Positions 50,801 to 63,563 of a DNA stretch of 64,000 nucleotides are shown here, piece by piece; the stretch's first letter is position 1; each line of letters opens with the position of its first letter. This DNA is from Heterostelium multicystogenum. Lineage: Eukaryota > Evosea > Eumycetozoa > Acytosteliales > Acytosteliaceae. Under the pieces are notes generated by a model. It saw only the letters and a list, made by a program, of their open reading frames with translations. It had not been told where the DNA came from and searched no databases. The stretch spans positions 186,001-250,000 of the forward strand of contig RCNN01000001.1 of assembly GCA_003667245.1 (NCBI GenBank), given 5' to 3'. Made by a program: the position numbers and the translations under genes.

Positions 50801-51157
50801 TCGGAGCCATTTACAAATGTTGAACAGCAACTTAATAGTCACCACCAAACTACTAGTAATACAACCTCTGCACCAGAGTCTTCAACAATCCATTCAATAC
50901 AACTAATCAAGGATTCGTTGAAGCTACTCACTTTTATCTACTGTAAAACCAACGAAGACTCAATCCTAAAGGATGAAAGTGATCTGGAGCTTTTGAAAAC
51001 CATTACCTTTGTTATAGCAAAGTATAAGCATATCCCCAAACTAAAAGAACTCCACGATCTCTCTGAAAATCTGATTGGTGTACTGGATTTCAATTTGAAT
51101 CACGACGAGTCCTTTGCAACATCATCTTCTGTTTCCAATCAACACTCCAGCAATTAA
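47893..51157 (+). CDS. Gln-rich coiled-coil and helical-repeat protein, possibly ATRIP-like
   Basis: A probable first exon is 47893-47918, followed by a long exon rich in poly-Gln. An acidic motif DDDDWFSDIDTSM near 48705 resembles the RPA70N-binding motif of ATRIP checkpoint proteins. It is followed by a strong coiled coil (SLREKLEEMKKAM..., then Glu/Arg/Lys repeats to about 49120). After an intron at about 49851-49906 the C-terminus is helical (LFLVDKALDVIYLLLTTC, LMKICKISVLAAND). The order acidic motif, coiled coil, helical repeats is that of ATRIP, but no sequence block proves it. Frame shifts lie near 48495, 48900, 50400 and 50630. The Gln/Arg-rich antisense frames here are shadows. Confidence 0.5.
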
Positions 51158-51327
51158 AAGATGCCAATGTAATAAAAGGATATTGAATGAAAGATATTTC
51201 CAAATTCATGAATTGATATCTATCCATCACAATTAATTAATCATTGACATACTGTCAATTAATTCCTTTTGGCTCATCTATAAAGATGTTTGAATTTATT
51301 AATACTTTACTAATATAATTCTTAACA

Positions 51328-52693
51328 ATGGACATAACATTGAAAATATTTATAATTGTATCTGTAGCATTTGTATGTATAATTACAACTACTAGCGGTG
51401 ATGGACATTTTAAAATAGGTGAATTAATTGTAGACGATTCGGTGTATTGTTATGTCCACCAGGGCAATGCAAGAGATAATGTCTTGGCATCTGGATCAGA
51501 TGGCAGTATATTCATTATTAAAACATCGACTATGCAAATTATTGAGAGAAGGAAACTTTTTGACAATTCCAGTTGGCAGCTTGTCGATGGAAAACTAATG
51601 ACAACTGGATTCCTAGACGAAAATAGAGGAAGAATATACTTTTCTTGCCAGGAACTCAATAAAGTTCACATTTTTATAATCAACAGTAAAACTTTAGAGA
51701 TTATTAGCTCTTTGGATCTGCTAATAGAAGATGAAATACCATTCGTCGATAACTCTATTTTAGTTGACGGAGATATCCTTTACCTATTTACATCTAATCA
51801 TATGTATTGCATGGATACTTTCGAAGATAAATATACTATCAAGAAAAAAGTTGGTATTATGTCTATTTCCAATTAATTTGATAGTCATACTAATCATTGA
51901 ATTTCTCTACCTGTAGGTATCTTATCCTAATGTCTGCAAGAAACCAATGGCTGTGCAATATGTCAACTCATTTTCATTCTACGTTGCTTGTCAGCATGAA
52001 TATAATTTTGCATCTATTCTTCAAATCGAGAAACTTTACTTAGATTGGACTTCAACCTACTATTACTCAGCAGATATCATCACATCTATGGTACAATCCA
52101 AAAATAAACTGGTCTTTGTTGGAGCCAATCATACTAAAGTAGATCTGGGAAGTCGTATAGTGTCACTTGAGCTCTTGGGTGAATTTCTCAATCCGCAGGA
52201 CCCAATATGCCAGACTTCAAGAATGTTTTTTAGTAGTCCAACTACATCTGCTTCAACTAGCTCTGAAATGGGATTTGACAAAGCAGTGTTTGTTTTTGGT
52301 AGTGATGTATACCTCTATGACTTAACAGATGATCTTGAAGATGCTCAGCCTATCGACTATGATCTTCTTGAGAACTTAACAAATGGCTTAAGCTCTGTAT
52401 ACTCACCAAATACATCTACTGTTGTCCTTTCCACTAACAGCTCAGCGATCAGATTCTACGCAATATCTATGTTTACAATGGATCAATCTGATGCTGAAAG
52501 AGAAGACCTACTATTGAGATCTCTACTTGTGGTACTCGGGGCAGTCGTTGCAGTAGTAGTATTATTTTTCATAGTACTCGAATTCTTCTATAGAGGATAT
52601 TGTTGTTGTTCGGACAACACCAACTACAACCGTAACATTAGCAACAATTACAATTACAATAATAACGACAGATATCAGGTAATTGGAATTTAG
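51328..52693 (+). CDS. Type I membrane protein with predicted beta-rich ectodomain, unknown
   Basis: A signal peptide (LKIFIIVSVAFVCIITTTSG) is followed by about 390 residues of repeated beta-strand-like segments (NVLASGSDGSIFIIKTSTMQ, GRIYFSCQELNKVHIF, ILVDGDILYLFTSNH) that look like a propeller. Then comes one transmembrane helix (LLVVLGAVVAVVVLFFIVLE) and a short Cys/Asn/Tyr-rich cytoplasmic tail (YCCCSDN, repeated NYN). One intron between about 51850 and 51916 joins in frame. Several N-x-S/T sites suggest glycosylation. No frame errors. The domain family is not recognised; an adhesion or receptor role is only a guess. Confidence 0.8.
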
Positions 52694-53310
52694 AACGAAA
52701 GAAGAAAAAGAATAAGATATCTTCAATAAGAAGTATAATGAATCAAACAAACACTTTTTATTTTATTCTTATTAATTAATATTGTTGTTGTTGATTGGCA
52801 TAAATAAAATATTATTAGATATGATTATAATAATCAAGAGATTAATTATGATTATCATTGTCGTCACATCATTGGTGATGTTCCAAGAGCCCCCGATGAT
52901 ATTTTGTGCATTAAAAAAATAAATTTTCAACCATGACCTGGTAAGATACTTTTATAATCCCAAGATATTTTTATAAAAGATTAAGAATCAACTTTTTGGA
53001 TGTTTTTTGGAGTTTCGAAAACCAAACTCCACAAATGTCGTGCAATAAGATGGAAAGTTTGGCAATTTGAGAGCACAGCCTTTTTTTTTCTTAATGGATT
53101 TGTACATACTTGTGTAGAGTCTCTAGGACAAAAATCGGCAAACATACCAAAAAAAACAAATTTTAAATAAATATGATATTTATTTTTGTACAACATTATT
53201 TCCTCAAAGAATTTTGATGGCAAAACCAACTCTGTTTTGTTTGTTTAATTAAGTTAACTAGTAGTATAACATAACATTGTATTTTATTATTTATTTCCAA
53301 ATAAATAACA
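52694..53310. other. Intergenic
   Basis: AT-rich with T-runs near 53080. The minus-strand frame at 52981-53229 has no family feature and overlaps the promoter side of the phospholipase gene. Confidence 0.45.
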
Positions 53311-54854
53311 ATGTTGTATTCTAGATATATTTCATTGACACTAGGTTTGCTTGCTGTCTTCAGTGTTAGCTCTGTCTTGTCACAAGATTTCGTAGGTTTT
53401 CGATGTGTTTGCTAGACCCCACCCACCTGCACGCAGGCATCATATCATCCTGATAGCTAACATTTTTACATTTTTGGTTGACCCCTTCTAGCAAAATACA
53501 ACCTATGTTGCATCTTTCACTTCAGCTTCAGATTCAGGATCACTCTCAGTGACCACCTACTTCTCACCAGATACCTCAATTGAAACTGAAACCAATTTAA
53601 TTATTGTAGGTGCCATCTCTAGAGATTGAGTTCATTTCATTCGTCACCTCAGATGTTAATCATCCTTTTTCCACCAATCCTTTAGAATGCCCAATCAACT
53701 ATTGATATTGCAATCCCAAGTTTTAGCTCATGGGCATACTGCTCATCTACTTACAATGGTTTATATGGTTGCACTGTTGAGCAGCAAAGAACCACAGAGA
53801 CTTTCCCAATCTTCTTTGCTCTCCTCAATGCCATTCATCGTGGTGTCACTGTCAGAATTCTCTCCAACAACTACTATGGACCAAACCAAACTCTTACCGA
53901 TGGATACATCGACCCAATCAGCTACTTGGCCGTTGCCGGAGCACAAGTTAAATATTTCACTACTCTTACTTTCCTTCACTCCAAGTACATGAACGTCGAT
54001 GGTAAAACCACCTCTATCTCATCCATTAACTACAGTCAAACCTCCTTCATGAAGAACAGAGAAGCTGGGTAAATATTTATCATCATATGACTCAAACCAA
54101 TGATATTGTATTAATAATTATTATTGCTATTAGTGTTATTGTTGAAGGATCATCAATTGTTTCAGATTTCACTACTTCTGTTTTTCGAGTATGATTGGAA
54201 CATGGGTATTGAGTGGCCAACTCTTTCATATTCTGCTTCGGATATGAAGATTATCAACGATAAGGCTTCCATCAATGTTGTAATTCCACCACCAGTCAGC
54301 TTCCCAGGAAGCTATGTTACTACCGCCACCACCACACCTCTGGTAAGATCAATGCTGAAGTATTCACCTCACCAGACAATGCATGGGACATTGTCAGCTC
54401 CGATATCCAAAACTCAAAGTCACTTAAAGTATATATCTACCAAATCACTGACTCTGATTGGTGTGATCTCGTTGGAAATTACTCTGGAAAGCTTTCCATC
54501 TTGGTTTCGAACAAGATCTACTCCTATGCCGACTATCTCAGTGCATTGGCTTGCTACAAACACTTGCATGCTGCTGGAATTACTATCCGTAAGACCAACT
54601 CAAATATGTACACATACTCTCACCAAAAATTCTGGATCCTCGACGACGATCGTGTCTACTTGTCCACTGGAAACTGGGGTAACACCGATTATCCACCAGG
54701 ATCACAAACCTTCCCTCCCCATAATCAAGATCCATCAGAATGGCGTAAGACAAATCGTGATTTCACCATCAAGATGGAAAACCCATCTGTCACATCCATT
54801 TACAGCACTGTCTTTGAAGAAGACTATGAAAGAGGATACGACTGGTACCCATAA
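53311..54854 (+). CDS. Secreted phospholipase D-like protein (PLD3/PLD4 type)
   Basis: Exons 53311-53391, 53492-53605, 53686-54068 and 54134-54854. Exon 1 is a signal peptide (ISLTLGLLAVFSVSSVLSQ). The protein has two HKD phosphodiesterase motifs: HSKYMNVD in exon 3 followed by SSINYS, and HQKFWILD in exon 4 followed by STGNWGNTDY. Both have the H-x-K-x4-D pattern. The spacing and short SxN motif resemble PLD3/PLD4 and dictyostelid secreted PLDs. One base is missing or extra near 54340 in exon 4. It is likely lysosomal or extracellular; known relatives act on lipids or as 5' exonucleases on nucleic acid, and sequence alone does not choose between these. Confidence 0.88.
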
Positions 54855-55104
54855 AACAAAAATAAATAAAAACCTAAGAATCCATAATTTTGTATTATTT
54901 AATTCCTAAATATAATAATTATAATAATAATTACAATATAATCACAAACAATTCTTTTGTTCAAGGAAAATTGATACCAGTATATCACTCAAAATAACTT
55001 TATTCAAAATATTTTTTCAATCAAATAAATAGATCAATCAAAAAAATAATTGTCATATATTGAAAATATCCTGATAACCAGTGGATTGATTTCAACTTAT
55101 CAAA

Positions 55105-55666
55105 ATGAATCTAATAAGAGTATATCTATTATGTGATTCTTATGATAATTGGTATACATTTGTTTTTGATTTTGATAATGAGACCACACTGGATTACGAC
55201 AATGTAATCGGAGTGAGTTATTTTATTAGGAGAGATATTAAATTAATATTGTATCAATGCATGTAAAAGTATATGATAATTTTATAATAACAATACAAAA
55301 TTAAATTGAATATAAATTTGTAGATGTATAGATGGAAAAAGAAAAGAATTGACTTGAGATGCCAATCAATTTGTGGATTTTGTTGTATTTTTGTTCAAAT
55401 GGAAATAGGAAGTATGTATGAGTAATTATATTTGTTGTGTGTAGGAATTCGGAGTATGATCATATGATCGTAGTATGAAGTGATTGATAGCAATCTCTGA
55501 TTGTTTGATCCACAAGCTGAAGTGTGTATGTGATGATGAAATGCGAATTATTCAGTTTCAAATTACAATTGTTTACAATCATGGTTCAAAAGCGTCTGTA
55601 GAACAAGTGAAGAGTTACCAAGACATCACTTCCAAATTTGGAATAAAATGTCCTTCAAGAGATTAA
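55105..55666 (+). CDS. Small protein of unknown function
   Basis: An ATG at 55105 opens a 30-odd codon exon (LIRVYLLCDSYDNWYTFVFD) ending at a GTAATC or GTGAGT donor near 55200. A middle stretch at about 55331-55410 and a last exon ending ITSKFGIKCPSRD at 55666 probably belong to it, the last with a frame break near 55480. No family recognised; the exon model is tentative. Confidence 0.4.
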
Positions 55667-57097
55667 TAAATCTATAGATGGGTAATAAATATCATTAGCC
55701 TGTCGTTATCTCGAATCAAACTTTTATACCATTTAAATAAAAGGTGTACCCATTAACATTAATTTAATCTTATTTTAATTATATAGTTATTTATTGTTGT
55801 GGATACATGTATAAATGGATATCATATTATTTACCTTCTAATATTGATTGATGTATATTAACAATCAGAAATGTGGAAGTAATAATTTGAAATCAGATTT
55901 TATCCGAAATACATTATCTATTGGTATCATAACGTTTGGTTTAATAACATAGTGAAAGAGTGATATTGTTATGTTAATTTTACTTGTGATTTCGTACCCA
56001 AGTTCACTCTGATATTCTATTTCTTACTTATTGAATTGATTTCATTATCAATCCATGATACATAGTATTACTATTAAATCCCACAAATATTCAGAGATTT
56101 CACACCATATGATCAATGATTCCAATATGCGCGTATAACCATTCAAACTACCGGGGATTTCAACCTTGGATACTAATATGTGATAAGTATGGTAGTATAA
56201 TACCAATTAGTGCTATAAATATATACATGTTAATAAGTATTTTATCAGCAACAGAAAGAATTAAAAACATCATCACTTACTAGAAATCCATTCAAAAATG
56301 AATGAATCACCACAATTGTTATCAAGATCTTGAATCAATATATGGATGATGTTGGTAGACAGGGAAAATCATTAGGAAAATACTAAACACTACTTCTCTT
56401 CTTCTCACCACCAATATTTCCCATGTCATGCTTATCTAAACATACCACGTTTTATTATCAATCATTTTAATTGTTTTAATTTAATAATGATTAACATGTT
56501 GGTGTAATATTTATTTTTGATGTCCCCACAAATATATATAACACATCATACTCATCATCACACACCTCACAGAATCAAATCATAAGATCAAACACAAATA
56601 TCACATAGAGTTCGTGGGTGATTTGAGTGTGGGTGTCTGTTAGTGATTTTATTTTCGGATTAGGAAATAAGATTTATGAATAGTATTTTAATATGTTGAT
56701 TAAAATAAACAGGACTGTAATTTAATTAAATTAAATTAAATTTGATTGATTGAAAGAGTGAATGATATAAATATGTCAGTATTCCTCTGGTGACCTTTCA
56801 TCCTATTAATAAATTGTGTTGCCAACTTTGTAAAATATAAATTCTATCCAACCAAAAAATATTGACTATTCAATAGAGATCCAATTATTTATAAACTAAA
56901 TTAGTTGTTATATTTATTCATATTTATCTAAATATTTTTTCTCTATCTATTTGATAAGTTGAGATTTTCGAATCCATAAATTCGTATTTTCATCAACAAA
57001 TATTCCAAATCATTTTTAACCAACAACTTTCACAACTATAATCAACCAACATTTCACCAAATACATATATTTATTTAATAGTTTCCCTAAAATAAAA
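55667..57097. other. Long intergenic region
   Basis: About 1.4 kb, AT-rich, without a supported open frame. It likely contains the promoter of the Myb gene; TATATATAACAC near 56533 and CATCATCACAC-type repeats around 56548 are noticeable but unassigned. Confidence 0.5.
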
Positions 57098-58565
57098 ATG
57101 TTGACAATGATCAATCCTTCGGTGTTCCCAGTGAGTCCATATTATAATAATTACTGTGGGATTCCAAATTCTCCCTACGTAAATGGTTTCCAACAAATGG
57201 TAAATAATGGAGCTCAAATTCCAAATCAACAAATTCAACACATTGGCTCGCCTGCCCCAACCCACAAGACTTTAGAGTTCCAGAAGGTTTTAGTATAAGC
57301 TCCCCTTCACAAAGAAAAGACCATACAACTTAACAATGATTGCATCTCCTCCAACTCCAACCATGATTTCCAACTCTCCATACTTTAATCCAAATAGCTC
57401 AAGCAATGAACTTGTAGTTCCACAACAACAAACATCCCCACCCTCTACAATTCACATGAAGGAGTTCCTTTTTCACCATCTCTATCAGGAGGCATTGAGT
57501 CTCCCCCATCTATGGAACTAATGGATGATGATTCTGAAGATCATCTCCGTGATTTCCTTTCACCAGTTCTCTATGGTTATATGGACAACCACTCAAGAGA
57601 TCAATTATTCAATACAATTTCAGAATATTTAAATGAAGATATAAGCTTTAGAAATTTATTATTAGATTTAAGAATAATTCCAGTATTTGATAACAACTAT
57701 AAATCAATTTTCCAATATATGGTCGATCTATTCCTCTCAATTGAACCAAGTCAAAGATGGTCAACTTTTTAAAAGATAATGGTGTTGAGGAAAATGAAAT
57801 TACAATTGATCCAAAAGCATTAGAATTAAATGAACCAGATGAATCTGCACAAAAAAGGTATGTGAAAATATATAGTATTAAATTTTAGAATATTGTACTG
57901 ACCCTTAAGATATTGTAGAAAAGAGAAAGAGTAAGAAGAGTGTCAGTAGAGGTTTAAGAAATCCTCCAAATAAATGGACAAAGAAGAATCCCAAAGATTG
58001 ATCCAATTAGTTCATGAACATGGTGATAAGCAATGGAAAAAATTGCCCATCAAATTGGTGGTGGAAAACAGGTGCTCAGTGTGCCCAACATTGGAAGAGA
58101 GTTCTTTGTCCAGCCATTAGAAAAGGAAGCTGGGATGAAGAAGAAGAGTCTAAGCTTTTTAGTTTGGTAGAGAAGCATGGTCAAAGCTGGAAGAATGTTG
58201 CCTCAGAAATTAGAACAAGAACTGATATCCAATGCCGTTATCAATACTTTAAATCATGTATGTCTCGTGAAGTCAAGTGGTCTCAGAGAGAAGATGAAAT
58301 CCTTCACAAGAAAATTCAAGAAAATAAGATTGAGGGACGAGAAATAAACTGGATGGAAGTATCTAAAGGAATGGCCAGAGGTCGTCAAACAAAAATACCT
58401 AGAACCGCCTTGGAATGCAAAGTCAGATATGAAGAGAGCTTTGGAGGTCCACCCATTACAGTTATCCCATCCGAAGAACTACACCAACAACTTGCACAAT
58501 CACCTTCACTAAATTCATTGTTAAGAGAGTCCCAACAACAACAAAACTTTTTTAATTCAACATAA
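57098..58565 (+). CDS. Myb-family transcription factor
   Basis: DNA-binding regulator with three Myb-like repeats. After an Asn/Pro/Ser-rich N-terminus and an acidic SMELMDDDSEDHLRDFL segment comes a helical region near 57590. Repeat 1 has EESQRLIQLVHEHGDKQWKK and AQCAQHWKRVL. Repeat 2 has GSWDEEEESKLFSLVEKHGQ and IQCRYQYF. Repeat 3 has KWSQREDEILHKKIQE and a long insert before ECKVRYEESF. Regularly spaced Trp/Phe match the family. Frame breaks near 57300, 57460, 57770, 57970 and 58060 require joining; some may be introns (GTATGT at 57858). The C-terminus is Gln/Ser-rich. Confidence 0.85.
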
Positions 58566-58703
58566 AAATAATAAAATGAAAATTTAATTACTACATATAA
58601 ACAATTATTTATTCATTTATATCTGTTTGTTGTTTTACCACTTTATAACAGTATTATTTTCGTTCATTGTACAAAAGTGATATTAAAAATGCTAGAATAT
58701 TAT

Positions 58704-59930
58704 TTAAGAATGCAAGTGTAAATGATGGGAGTGTGGCTTGTCTTCTTTCTTTCTTTGACGATATTCATTCAACTGTTGAGCTGGTGTTGCGGCAGGTGAA
58801 CTGATGTAGGTTTGGTTGTCGTAATCATCTTCATCAATAACAGCATTATCTATTTGGAAAATTTCTTGTGGTGATGTGATATTTAAATTCTTAAAACGAT
58901 CGTTAAAGGCTGGTGAGCAGCATCTCTCGTGGCTGACCTTCAAGTCAATGGTTGGTGTAATGGGTGAGAGCATACGTGTATTATTGATAGACTCTGTTAA
59001 TGGTGAAATGGCTCTAGTGTGGGTGTGTGGAATATGGAGATGCGAAGGGATTGCACAAGCTGCGTTGTGGTTGTGAGGATAAGGGATATTGGCAGGAGTG
59101 GCAGTAGTTGTTGTGGTTGTGGTTGTAATAACTGGAGGTGGAGAATTGATCATTCTTCTACCTCTGGGGACTGTAAATCGAAACTGTCCTTGAGTGAGAG
59201 ATCCCATGGAATGTGTGGCATAATCTTCTTTCTCTCAATTGCTCTATCTTCATTTCTGAGAGCTCCTTGACATTTTATCGAGGTAGTTGATGAGATACTC
59301 GATCTTTACTAAAAAGGAGCTTTTTGAATTTTCTTAATTTTCTTGGGCCAAACTTGATCTCTTCGTCGCTCTCTGATTCAGATGAGGATTCAGATGATTC
59401 AGACGAACTAATGGTTGCATCTAAATCTTGAGGCTCCAGCTCGGTTGAGGCTCATGGCTAAGTCTAATTCCGTGTTGGTTTTCATGTTTGGTGCTCATGT
59501 TGAGTGGATTTTGATCCTTCTATATCACACTGTTGTGTGGATGTGTGTCCTTGCATTGTGCGGCGGCAGCAGACAAAGCAGCCAACGACTCTGTTCTCTT
59601 CTTTAATCTTCTCTCCTTTCTTTTGTGCTTAATGTGACCGTGGATCTCCAAACTCTCTAATCTCTCGATGGAGTTAATCAAATCTTCTGACTCGACAGAG
59701 ATATAATATTGCAAACGGGAGATTTTTCTCAAGAGATGATCGTAACCTTTGACTGGTTCATTTATATTGATGGCATCTTTTTCCTTTTGGATTGACTCTG
59801 CACCTGTGATTGAATTGACCAATCTATAATTACAGTCTTTGATGATGGCCAACTGGTCATTCAATAAAACTACATCTGTCTCTGGCTTTGGCAAAGCACC
59901 AATATGTGGTTGTGCGTCTGCTCCACTCAT
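58704..59930 (-). CDS. Basic coiled-coil protein with Thr/Pro/His-rich C-terminus, unknown
   Basis: The ATG at 59930 starts a frame with a coiled-coil region (SRLQYYISVESEDLINSIER) followed by a strongly basic KHKRKERRLKKR segment, possibly nuclear. Downstream, past frame shifts near 59520 and 59300, a Ser/Asp/Glu-rich stretch leads to a basic RKLRKFKKL. A 167-residue part follows with a poly-Thr tract, His-rich segments (SHLHIPHTHT) and the end HSHHLHLHS. I treat this as one gene because the strand and composition agree, but two genes are possible. No family recognised. Confidence 0.5.
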
Positions 59931-61104
59931 TACTTTTTCACTCTATATAAAATAACAAAAATATACAAGTATGCTTCTATAGTTTTTACATATATAAATA
60001 AAAATATATTAATATCTAATGATAATATTATTTATAATTAGTTGAAACAAAAAAAAACTTTCTATTTTTATTTATTTTGATAACAATTTCTTTTTCAAAT
60101 AAAAAAAAGAATTTAATAATAACAATAGTAAATATAATAATATAATAATAATAATTCAATCTATAAAGTAATCATTTTTAATTTATTATTATTTACCTTC
60201 TTTTCTTCTTAAAGAATTAATTAAATTAATTTATGGCTTTATGTTTGTTAAACTGTAACTAATGTAGCAAAAACAATAAATTCAATTAATCAAGTGAATC
60301 TGAATTGTGTAACTAAACTAACTACTATGTATTTTTTATGAGTGAGATTTATTATTATTATTATTACTACTATTATAAATCCTACAATAACAAACAAACA
60401 CAATTTGGATTTTCTTGGGTTATATTTATTTATAAATGTTATATCTTTTAAGTTGTGAGATGTGTGTGTTGAATAGTTTGGAGTTTTATTTACTATTTGT
60501 TTTGTGGTTGGTATGTTGTTGTCTACAGGGTATAAAAAATTTGCTGTAGTAGCAGCGGGGGATGGTAATTTCAAATTGAAGTAGAAAATCTTTAAAAAAA
60601 CAATTAAAAATAATGTAGGGATATTGTGGTGAGATCCCTACTTTGAAAACCCAAAAATAACATACTTTTTTAGTTTATAAATGGGGGCGAATCTCACAAA
60701 ATTTTTATGCATTTGCCTTTCTGAAATGAACTTGGTCACCTTTTTGCCTTGGGCTTTGACCTAACAGATGTTTAACTAACTCCCAATTTGTACTTATCTT
60801 TGTTCGACAAATTGGATCATCGAATGATGAAGATTTGCATGTTCATCATCAAATGAATACAATGAGCTTTAACCAACTTTTTTCCTAATTTTGATTTGTC
60901 CAAAAGGTAGTACCGGTAGACTTTGTTAAAAAGGAATAATGTTACAGTGGATTTTGATTATTATAAAAATTAATAAACTACTTGTTATATTAATTAGTTG
61001 TTTTATTGAAAATTGAATATCGATCGATTTTAATTGTATGGCTATACAAGTTGAATTAGATATCAAGGTGATGTTAATATGGATTTTTACCTATTGGAAT
61101 TTGT
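59931..61104. other. Long intergenic region with a short hairpin
   Basis: AT-rich on the left. The minus-strand frame 60290-60574 contains a hydrophobic Ile/Val run but sits in ATT-repeat DNA, so I do not call it. At 60610-60930 the base composition is more balanced and includes a hairpin (60615-60641); this stretch could hold a small RNA but I cannot name one. Confidence 0.4.
60615..60641. repeat. 8-bp hairpin in balanced-composition patch
   Basis: GTAGGGAT (60615-60622) pairs with ATCCCTAC (60634-60641) around an 11-base loop. Confidence 0.7.
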
Positions 61105-62900
61105 TTAATTAGTACTTACTTGACAATTATTTCCACATGGTGGGAATGGCAAGGTGTTTGGTACAATTGCAACTTCTGAGGTATATTTCATAGTGTATTC
61201 AGCTTCGAATGGGTTTTCGTAACGTATTCAGCTTCCAAGAAAAATGCTCTCCATCCAACGGTTGGTGGTCCATAGTTGCAGTGTAGACTCCATTGACTCC
61301 AGTGAGAGTCTCTGGCTTCCAGAGAATTGGTTGAATACATTTGGTTGGATCCATACAGGTGATCAAACGGAAATCACGACGAACTGCGGACTCGGTAATG
61401 GCCTCCCATGACTTGACCTTGTATGGAGCTCTGGTACCTGGAGTAACAGTCAAGGTGATGGTAGCAGTTCCATCTCCGTTGAAGATGGTGCTATATTCGA
61501 ACTCTGGACGAAGTTTGGTTATGAATGTAGAGACGACTCATTGTGACGATACCCATAATGATATCCAATTGATGTCCCATCAAACTGTGTTCAGCGTTTG
61601 GAACCAAACGCAAGTGTTTCTCTCCGAGCAATTGGGAGAAGAAGAAAGATGGAGAGTCTGGCATGAAGAATTCGTCACCAGTTGAGCAAATAACATACTT
61701 TGGCATTGTGAGACGATCGATGTAGCTGTATGGGTCGACAATAGCAGCCAATTGTTGCATTTGTGGAGTGTTAAGATAAGCCATAACACCTTGATCTAAA
61801 TAGTCGTTCAAAGCGAATGACCAGTTACCATATGCTTGCCATTGGTGTCCCATATTTGGAACCATATCTAAAATTGGCATAACAATTGGAACGGCAACGA
61901 CAACTCTAGAATCTACAGCAGCAGTAGTCCATGTGGTCCATCCTCTCTTTGAAGCACCAGCAACAATGAAGTTTTGAACATCAAATGGAATAGTCTTTCC
62001 AAATTCTTGAACTGCATCCATAGCCTTTACGACTGCTTTGGTCATTGGCAATCTGGCCAACCAAATTGGATCCTCAGTGTTATTTAAGAAATGTCTCCAC
62101 TAAAATATCATAAATAATTAATAATCACTTGTAAATTGTCTAAGATTGTTAATACGAACAGTGTAAGCAATTAAACCATCCTCATAACGATTAACACCAT
62201 CATCAAAGAACATAATTGGTTGATTTGGAATTTGAGTAAGTCCAACTGTAATTCCCTTTGAAGCAATACAGGCAATTTCAACTATTATTAAATAAAATAC
62301 AATGTTAGAATTTGAAATTTCAGAGCCAACAGTTTTTTTTTGATAATTACTTGTAGTATCAATGCTCGATGGTGTGTGCCAGTTAGTATTGCTACCACCG
62401 TCTACGTACATAAATGCGGTATTTGAGGTATATCCATTTGGAACACAACTAAATAATTTTCGAAATTAATATTAGAGATTTGATCGACTACTCAACTAAG
62501 TATTGAGGATACCTACATTGATAACCAATGCTTCCATACTGGTCTACTGGATTCTGCTGTTGTCATCCATGTTTGTGAAGCTAAAAAAAAACATTTAGAT
62601 TTTCAGTTAGAAAAAAACATGAATTCTAGAAATAAATTCTAAAATTAATCACATCTTACTCAACTCTAAAATAAAAGCTGTATATGTTGTAGCATGGATT
62701 GTATTATTTAAAGTCCATTTGTAGCTGTGGTTGATAGATTATTTGTTAGTTATCAGTGATTCGGTAAATATTTGTAATTAAAAATATGTGAAACTTATAT
62801 ACCTTGAATCTGGGGCATTTACATAATCATCCAATGGAGTAGATTGAATATACTGAATTGATACCAAAAGGACCAATGTCACTAAAAATGTGTACTTCAT
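61105..62900 (-). CDS. Secreted PhoPQ-activated-type protein, AprA-like
   Basis: Signal peptide MKYTFLVTLVLLVSIQYIQS at the ATG 62900. The domain is that of PhoPQ-activated pathogenicity-related proteins, an alpha/beta-hydrolase relative: GASKRGWTTW (nucleophile-elbow-like with Ser), MFFDDGVNRYEDGLIAYT, LIAYTVRI, IWLARLPMTKAVVKAMD, FFMPDSPSF, and PNAEHSLMGH with a His. In D. discoideum this family includes AprA, a secreted proliferation repressor. Exon 1 ends at 62803; later introns near 62740, 62650-62590, 62517-62450, 62347-62283 and 62120-62100 are seen. Frame breaks near 61495 and 61225 disturb the C-terminal part. The gene ends near 61105 or continues through another short intron. Whether it is the AprA orthologue or a paralogue is not resolved. 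Confidence 0.8.
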
Positions 62901-63563
62901 TTTTAAATATATACAATATACAAATATATAAATCAAAGATTCTTTCTATTGTAATTTGTTTTAATAAATTAAAATGATTAGATTGTTTCGTAAATGGGAA
63001 ATTGAATTGAGCCTTGCAATGTATACCAAAGAAAATTTTATTTAATTTATTAATTTATTTTTTAACAATTTGATCAAGATAAAATATCTTACAAAAATTC
63101 GTAAATCTCAATCGAGTTGACATTTCCAATACAATTTACATCAACCACATCGCATCAAAAACTCAAATGATAGATCTTTCAAAACTTCTTGCAGTTTTTT
63201 GAGTTTGTTTTTTTTTTTTGTATTTTTGCAATCCCACCATTGTTGGATTTTCAACTCAGCTAACTAAACTGTCTGGAAGGATAGATAGATTCCAGTTATT
63301 GATTGTTGTTATGATATTTATTTATGTGTGACTTTGGTAAAGTGAAAAGTTACAAATTGCCATGAATTATAAGTATCTAGAAATTTATAAATAAAATTAC
63401 GATATTTTTTTTGTTTTATTGATTTTTAATCGTTGGATTATTGATTGAATTGGTTAAAAAACATATATTCTACAAGTTGATGTGTGATTGATTATTAATT
63501 GTGTATGAGAAAATGTATTAAAAAATAAATGAGAGTTTGATGTGAGAGATAAGTTTAAACTTA
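62901..63563. other. Intergenic
   Basis: AT-rich; T-run near 63211. Upstream of the AprA-like gene and downstream of the GATA gene. Nothing else seen. Confidence 0.5.

Noticed and set aside
60290..60574. 94-codon minus-strand frame with a hydrophobic run
   Set aside because: The Ile/Val run is coded by ATT-type repeat DNA and there is no downstream coding support.
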